Source: Boseongicola sp. (lineage in GTDB: Bacteria; Pseudomonadota; Alphaproteobacteria; Rhodobacterales; Rhodobacteraceae). From it: 5,783 nucleotides of DNA. The notes under the pieces are model-generated. The model ran no database searches and was not told the DNA's origin. It worked only from the letters and a program-made list of their open reading frames with translations. Numbering within the stretch: the stretch's first letter is position 1; each line of letters starts with the position of its first letter. The position numbers and the translations under genes are program-made. The stretch lies in assembly GCA_013042895.1 (NCBI GenBank), contig JABDPD010000269.1:1-5783 (forward strand), written 5' to 3'. Positions 1-5,783 of the stretch are shown here, in pieces.

Positions 1-1
1 C

Positions 2-235
2 CCTTGGGGTGGCCAGATCAAGATCACTCGGATCGGGTCAAACTGGAAACTCGACGCCAAAGGCGAAAAGATAAAGGCTGACGCCGATCTATGGCGCATG
101 ATCAACGATCCGACGAACCCAACCGAAGTCGCCGCGTCAGACGTCCACTTCGCACTCGTGTCTGGCGCCGCCAAAGGCGCGCGGCGCCTAGTTGCCGTTT
201 ACTTCGATGAGGCTCAGGTCACCGTTACGTTCTGA
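2..235 (+). CDS. C-terminal part of a probable ChpT-like histidine phosphotransferase (5' end outside window)
   Basis: Reading frame 2 is open from the window edge to a TGA at 233-235, giving 77 residues with no start codon in view, so the gene begins to the left. The visible piece starts [12 protein letters not shown] and ends [14 protein letters not shown]. It contains a W-x-L-x-A-x-G strand pattern, a DLW helix and an [12 protein letters not shown] stretch. From memory this resembles the degenerate ATPase-like C-terminal domain of ChpT proteins (HPTransfase family), where a V-x-F-A-L motif is followed by a closing beta strand. ChpT is a cytoplasmic phosphotransferase that passes phosphate from CckA to CtrA and CpdR. 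The phospho-accepting histidine would lie in the N-terminal helical domain, outside the window. The gene is convergent with proA and overlaps its last codons by 11 nt. That the frame is coding is fairly likely, given its length and protein-like composition. The family name is tentative, and an unrelated hypothetical protein is the alternative. Confidence 0.55.
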   Translation, partial: PWGGQIKITRIGSNWKLDAKGEKIKADADLWRMINDPTNPTEVAASDVHFALVSGAAKGARRLVAVYFDEAQVTVTF

Positions 236-1490
236 CCGTTCCGTCACCCGTCACAAGGTATTTGAAGCTGGTCAGCTGCTCGGCACCAACCGGTCCGCGT
301 GCGTGCATTTTGCCCGTAGCGATGCCGATTTCGGCTCCCATGCCAAACTCGCCGCCATCGGCAAATTGCGTTGAGGCGTTGCGCATCAGGATCGCACTAT
401 CAAGCCGCTGGAAAAACCGATCCGCGGCTGCATCATCTTCGGTTACGATGCAATCAGTGTGGTTCGAGCCGTGGGTTCGGATGTGCAAGATCGCGTCGTC
501 AATACTTTCTACACACTTCGCGGCGATGATCATGTCTAGAAACTCGCGCCCCCAATCGTCCCCGCCTGCCGGCACCACACCGTCAACGTCAGAAAAACTA
601 TCGTCGCCGCGCACTTCAACGCCACCATCCAGAAGCCCGCGCACCACACGCTGCCCGATCGTGTCGACCACATCGCGATGCACCAAAAGGCACTCTGCCG
701 CCCCGCAAATCCCGGTTCGCCGGGTTTTTGCGTTCATTATGACTTTTAACGCCTTCTCCGGGTCAGCGGCGGCGTCCACATATATGTGCACAATGCCCTC
801 AAGATGCGCAAAAACAGGCACACGCGCCTCACGCTGCACCAATCCGACCAGCCCCTTACCGCCACGCGGCACGATCACGTCAATTGTATCGGTCATGGTA
901 AGCATCTCACTCACCGCAGCCCTATCCCGCGTAGGCACACGCTGGATGGCGGCTTCTGGCAATCCTGCCGCCTTCAGCCCGTCCACCAGACAACCGTGGA
1001 TAACGCTGGAAGAATGAAAGCTCTCAGAACCACCCCGCAAGATGACCGCATTGCCGGCCTTCAGACAAAGCGCGCCCGCATCCGCCGTCACATTGGGGCG
1101 GCTTTCATAAATAACGCCGATCACGCCCAAAGGTGTACGCACCCGCTTGATGTGTAGGCCACTCGGACGATCCCATTCCTCGATGATCTGGCCAACAGGA
1201 TCTTCCTGTGCGGCCACTGCCCGAAGCCCGTCGCAAATGCCCTGAATGCGCGGCTCGTCCAGCATCAAACGATCCAGCATCGCAGCCGAGAGCCCTTTCT
1301 CGCGGCCGAACTCCATATCCTTGGCGTTGGCCGCAATAATCTCGTCCCGTCGCGACCAAACAGCTTCCGCTGCCGCGTTCAAGGCCCGCGTTTTATCGCC
1401 GCTCGAGGCAAACGCCAATTCCGCTGAGGCCGCCTTAGCGTTTCGACCCAGCTCAGCCATGACAGCACTTACATCCATCACATCTTTCAT
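225..1490 (-). CDS. proA: Gamma-glutamyl phosphate reductase (glutamate-5-semialdehyde dehydrogenase), ProA
   Basis: This cytoplasmic enzyme reduces gamma-glutamyl phosphate with NADPH to glutamate-5-semialdehyde, the second step of proline synthesis, using the product of ProB. The protein is 421 aa, the usual family length, with an aldehyde-dehydrogenase-like fold. Visible landmarks are [14 protein letters not shown] (122-135) in the cofactor domain, the catalytic cysteine C262 in [14 protein letters not shown], and residues 327-348, which fit the ProA signature around [11 protein letters not shown]. The C-terminus [19 protein letters not shown] is also typical. The frame stays open upstream to an ATG at 1574, inside proB. 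The ATG at 1490 is preferred because GGGAGG sits 5 nt before it, the length then matches the family, and the extra 28 residues look non-conserved. The gene follows proB by 31 nt and is probably co-transcribed with it. Its TAA (225-227) lies inside the last codons of the convergent left-edge gene. No key residue is missing. Confidence 0.97.
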   Translation of the reverse strand: MKDVMDVSAVMAELGRNAKAASAELAFASSGDKTRALNAAAEAVWSRRDEIIAANAKDMEFGREKGLSAAMLDRLMLDEPRIQGICDGLRAVAAQEDPVGQIIEEWDRPSGLHIKRVRTPLGVIGVIYESRPNVTADAGALCLKAGNAVILRGGSESFHSSSVIHGCLVDGLKAAGLPEAAIQRVPTRDRAAVSEMLTMTDTIDVIVPRGGKGLVGLVQREARVPVFAHLEGIVHIYVDAAADPEKALKVIMNAKTRRTGICGAAECLLVHRDVVDTIGQRVVRGLLDGGVEVRGDDSFSDVDGVVPAGGDDWGREFLDMIIAAKCVESIDDAILHIRTHGSNHTDCIVTEDDAAADRFFQRLDSAILMRNASTQFADGGEFGMGAEIGIATGKMHARGPVGAEQLTSFKYLVTGDGTVRT

Positions 1491-1495
1491 CTCGT

Positions 1496-1501
1496 CCTCC
1501 C
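1496..1501 (-). promoter_or_regulatory. Ribosome binding site that decides the proA start
   Basis: On the minus strand the sequence reads GGGAGG-ACGAG-ATG, a near-consensus Shine-Dalgarno site 5 nt from the ATG at 1490. It lies within the 31-nt proB-proA gap. It is the main reason for placing the ProA start at 1490 rather than at the upstream in-frame ATG at 1574, which lies inside proB. Confidence 0.85.
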
Positions 1502-1521
1502 GAAGGCCATTCGCACTCACA

Positions 1522-4672
<3,151 letters not shown>

Positions 4673-4676
4673 GATG

Positions 4677-5219
4677 TTAGTCGTCCAGACGCTTCAGATA
4701 TGTCCATGTCGGCACCGTCGAACCGCGGGCAACTGTGAAGGTTTCAGCATCGCCAAGATACTGAAAGCCAGCGTTCGTCAGCACACGGGCAGAGGCCGGA
4801 TTGTCCTGAAATACGCTTGCAAACATGGTCTTATCTTTATGCGGATTGGCATCAATCATGCCGCGTACGGCCTCTGACGCAAGGCCGGAGTTCCAAAACG
4901 CCGGCACAACCCAATAGCTCACCTCGGACTGATTACGGTCCATCCGCTCAAGCGCGATCAGGCCCAAAAACTCGCCGAGACCGCTCACAGAACCATCCAT
5001 CACCCAAATGTCTTCATCCCGATCTTCCGCGAGCGCACGCGAAACAATCGTCTCGACCGCTCCAGGTGGCATGGGATGAGGAAAAGTGCGTGTCATGCGC
5101 GCGACCCGTTCGTCCGACCCGAACAGTTCAAGGTTGCCCGCATCCGATCGGCGCATCGGTCGCAAAATCATGCGGTCGGTATCAATTCCCGGCTGGTTGA
5201 CTATGGCTTCAATTTTCAC
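4677..5219 (-). CDS. Single-domain GNAT acetyltransferase (RimJ/RimL-like)
   Basis: This 180-aa protein is the normal size for a single GNAT domain of the RimJ/RimL type. It starts with a TDRMILRPMRRSDA strand/helix (14-27), has the acetyl-CoA-binding motif A in YWVVPAFWNSGLASEA (102-117), and ends with NPASARVLTNAGFQYLG (140-156), the helix and strand that close the cofactor site. It probably transfers acetyl from acetyl-CoA to an amino group, with the substrate unknown. The start is a GTG at 5219, chosen because AAGGAGG lies just upstream with 6 nt between GGAGG and GTG. No ATG or GTG occurs further upstream before an in-frame stop at 5268-5270, and the next ATG (residue 17) would cut into the conserved first strand. 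It heads the GNAT-GNAT-obgE-proB-proA series after the rpmA terminator-like hairpin. The next gene begins 4 nt after its TAA. Confidence 0.92.
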   Translation of the reverse strand: MKIEAIVNQPGIDTDRMILRPMRRSDAGNLELFGSDERVARMTRTFPHPMPPGAVETIVSRALAEDRDEDIWVMDGSVSGLGEFLGLIALERMDRNQSEVSYWVVPAFWNSGLASEAVRGMIDANPHKDKTMFASVFQDNPASARVLTNAGFQYLGDAETFTVARGSTVPTWTYLKRLDD

Positions 5220-5225
5220 GGGGCT

Positions 5226-5232
5226 CCTCCTT
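5226..5232 (-). promoter_or_regulatory. Strong ribosome binding site deciding a GTG start
   Basis: The minus strand reads AAGGAGG-AGCCCC-GTG, counting 6 nt from GGAGG to the GTG at 5219. This near-perfect Shine-Dalgarno match is the strongest site in the window and supports GTG as the start of the single-domain GNAT gene. Confidence 0.85.
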
Positions 5233-5321
5233 CGCCTCGTTGGTCGCAGTTGGGTGCTCCTCCACCCTCATGCTATTTCATCAAATGGGATCGTCAGACC
5301 CGCGCCGCAACCCACTCTATG

Positions 5322-5355
5322 AAATGAACGAGGGGACCGGCGCTTGCCGATCCCC
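5322..5355 (-). terminator. Probable intrinsic terminator or attenuator after rpmA
   Basis: Read on the minus strand, GGGGATCGGC (5355-5346) pairs with GCCGGTCCCC (5341-5332) across an AAGC loop, giving a 10-bp stem with one G-T wobble. It begins 26 nt after the rpmA stop codon. The tail TCGTTCATTTC (5331-5321) contains several T but is not a clean run, so termination may be partial and allow read-through into the GNAT-obgE genes. The stem and position are seen directly. The efficiency is inferred. Confidence 0.65.
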
Positions 5356-5381
5356 CCTATTACTCTGCCATTTGGATCGGC

Positions 5382-5651
5382 TTACTCAGCGGCCTCCGCC
5401 TGCGGGAGTACCGAAATAAATGTGCGGCCTTTGAGACCTTTATGGAATGTCACCTGACCTTCGGCTGTTGCGAAGATCGTGTGATCACGTCCAAGGCCAA
5501 CGCCCTCGCCCGGCCACCACTTGGTGCCGCGCTGACGCACGATGATGTTGCCCGGAATGACGACTTCGCCACCGAACTTTTTCACGCCAAGGCGACGACC
5601 GGCTGAGTCGCGGCCGTTACGGCTGGAACCACCTGCTTTTTTATGTGCCAT
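5382..5651 (-). CDS. rpmA: 50S ribosomal protein L27
   Basis: L27 is a small basic protein of the large ribosomal subunit whose N-terminal tail reaches the peptidyl-transferase centre and helps place tRNA. The 89-aa protein is full length. It begins [20 protein letters not shown], the characteristic flexible N-terminus, without the cleavable extension found in Firmicutes. It continues with [20 protein letters not shown] (31-50), the core L27 signature region, and [12 protein letters not shown] (56-67), and ends in an acidic tail EAAE. The ATG at 5651 has AAGGAG 8 nt upstream, overlapping the rplU stop codon. It lies 12 nt behind rplU, the near-universal rplU-rpmA pair, and a hairpin downstream probably ends the transcript. 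Confidence 0.98.
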   Translation of the reverse strand: MAHKKAGGSSRNGRDSAGRRLGVKKFGGEVVIPGNIIVRQRGTKWWPGEGVGLGRDHTIFATAEGQVTFHKGLKGRTFISVLPQAEAAE

Positions 5652-5659
5652 TGGATGTT

Positions 5660-5665
5660 CTCCTT
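5660..5665 (-). promoter_or_regulatory. Ribosome binding site for rpmA overlapping the rplU stop
   Basis: The minus strand reads TAAGGAG, so the rplU stop TAA (5666-5664) shares its last two bases with the AAGGAG site, which is 8 nt before the rpmA ATG. Terminating ribosomes would be placed directly on the rpmA site, fitting coupled synthesis of L21 and L27. Confidence 0.8.
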
Positions 5666-5783
5666 ATTCAGCGAGAGCTTTGGCCTGTTCGACCCAGCCT
5701 TCGCGTTCAATACGGCCTTTGAACGACAGTTTCTCGTCGAACTCGGCAATGTCATCAGCGCCCCACGCAGCGATCTGCGCGAA
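5664..5783 (-). CDS. rplU: 50S ribosomal protein L21, C-terminal extension (5' end outside window)
   Basis: The minus strand is open from the right edge to TAA at 5666-5664, giving the last 39 residues, from [20 protein letters not shown] to [11 protein letters not shown]. This is not the conserved L21 beta-barrel core. It matches, from memory, the helical C-terminal extension of Rhodobacterales L21 proteins, where a helix-hairpin-helix-like segment ends in FKGRIER-x-GW-x-EQAK. L21 is a 23S-rRNA-binding protein of the large subunit. The core domain and the start lie beyond the window. Position supports the call: rpmA follows after 12 nt, with its ribosome binding site overlapping this stop. 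A separate short protein is unlikely, since the frame runs through the edge without a start codon. Confidence 0.88.
   Translation of the reverse strand, partial: FAQIAAWGADDIAEFDEKLSFKGRIEREGWVEQAKALAE

Larger units (their letters stand above)
5220..5381. other. Intergenic region between rpmA and the GNAT gene
   Basis: This 162-nt gap is the largest non-coding stretch in the window. It holds the rpmA hairpin (5332-5355), a smaller 5-bp hairpin with a GAGGAG loop (5252-5267) and the ribosome binding site at 5226-5232. I looked on the minus strand for a -35/-10 pair resembling TTGACA and TATAAT at normal spacing and found none worth calling. The downstream genes therefore depend either on read-through past the hairpin or on a promoter too divergent to recognise by eye. 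Confidence 0.6.

Noticed and set aside
262..1157. Long plus-strand open frames (262-1017 and 786-1157) antisense to proA
   Set aside because: They lie wholly opposite a well-supported, conserved proA. Their translations are rich in Ser/Thr/Arg/Pro, lack any recognisable motif and have no ribosome binding site of note, as expected of shadows in GC-rich DNA.
5209..5271. Possible 20-codon leader peptide (MRVEEHPTATNEAKEEPREN) upstream of and overlapping the GNAT gene
   Set aside because: There is no Shine-Dalgarno site before its ATG, no run of regulatory codons, and part of it simply reads through the real ribosome binding site of the GNAT gene.
5220..5331. Sigma-70 promoter for the GNAT-obgE series
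   Set aside because: Candidate elements such as TTGCGG had no TATAAT-like partner at 16-18 nt, so no call is made.

Overview
The window looks like ordinary chromosomal DNA from an alphaproteobacterium, most likely Rhodobacterales (Roseobacter/Rhodobacter group). This rests on recalled protein features, not a search: the L21 tail is a C-terminal extension I associate with this order, the Obg is short with no C-terminal add-on domain, and the gene order rplU-rpmA-GNAT-GNAT-obgE-proB-proA is one I associate with these bacteria. The DNA is moderately GC-rich, and I see no mobile element, tRNA, rRNA or CRISPR repeat.

Nearly everything is on the minus strand, so it reads from right to left. At the right edge are the last 39 codons of rplU (50S protein L21), then, 12 nt on, the complete rpmA (L27). 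A strong 10-bp hairpin follows rpmA and probably ends or attenuates the rplU-rpmA transcript. A 162-nt intergenic stretch (5220-5381) contains that hairpin and a good ribosome binding site for the next gene, but no promoter I can defend.

A compact five-gene series follows: a single-domain GNAT acetyltransferase (GTG start), a tandem two-domain GNAT acetyltransferase, obgE (ribosome-associated GTPase), proB (glutamate 5-kinase) and proA (gamma-glutamyl phosphate reductase). The junctions are +4 nt, a 4-nt ATGA overlap, a 13-nt overlap and +31 nt, so co-transcription and some translational coupling are likely. ProB and ProA catalyse the first two steps from glutamate towards proline. Obg and the ribosomal proteins belong to 50S subunit assembly. 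The substrates of the acetyltransferases cannot be read from the sequence.

At the left edge a plus-strand gene enters from outside and ends at 235, overlapping the 3' end of proA tail-to-tail by 11 nt. Its 77 visible residues resemble the C-terminus of the ChpT-type histidine phosphotransferase family (CckA-ChpT-CtrA phosphorelay), a tentative call.

I do not see an undescribed system here. The points most worth a second look are the three GNAT domains between the L27 and Obg genes, the convergent overlap at the proA end, and the L21 C-terminal extension.
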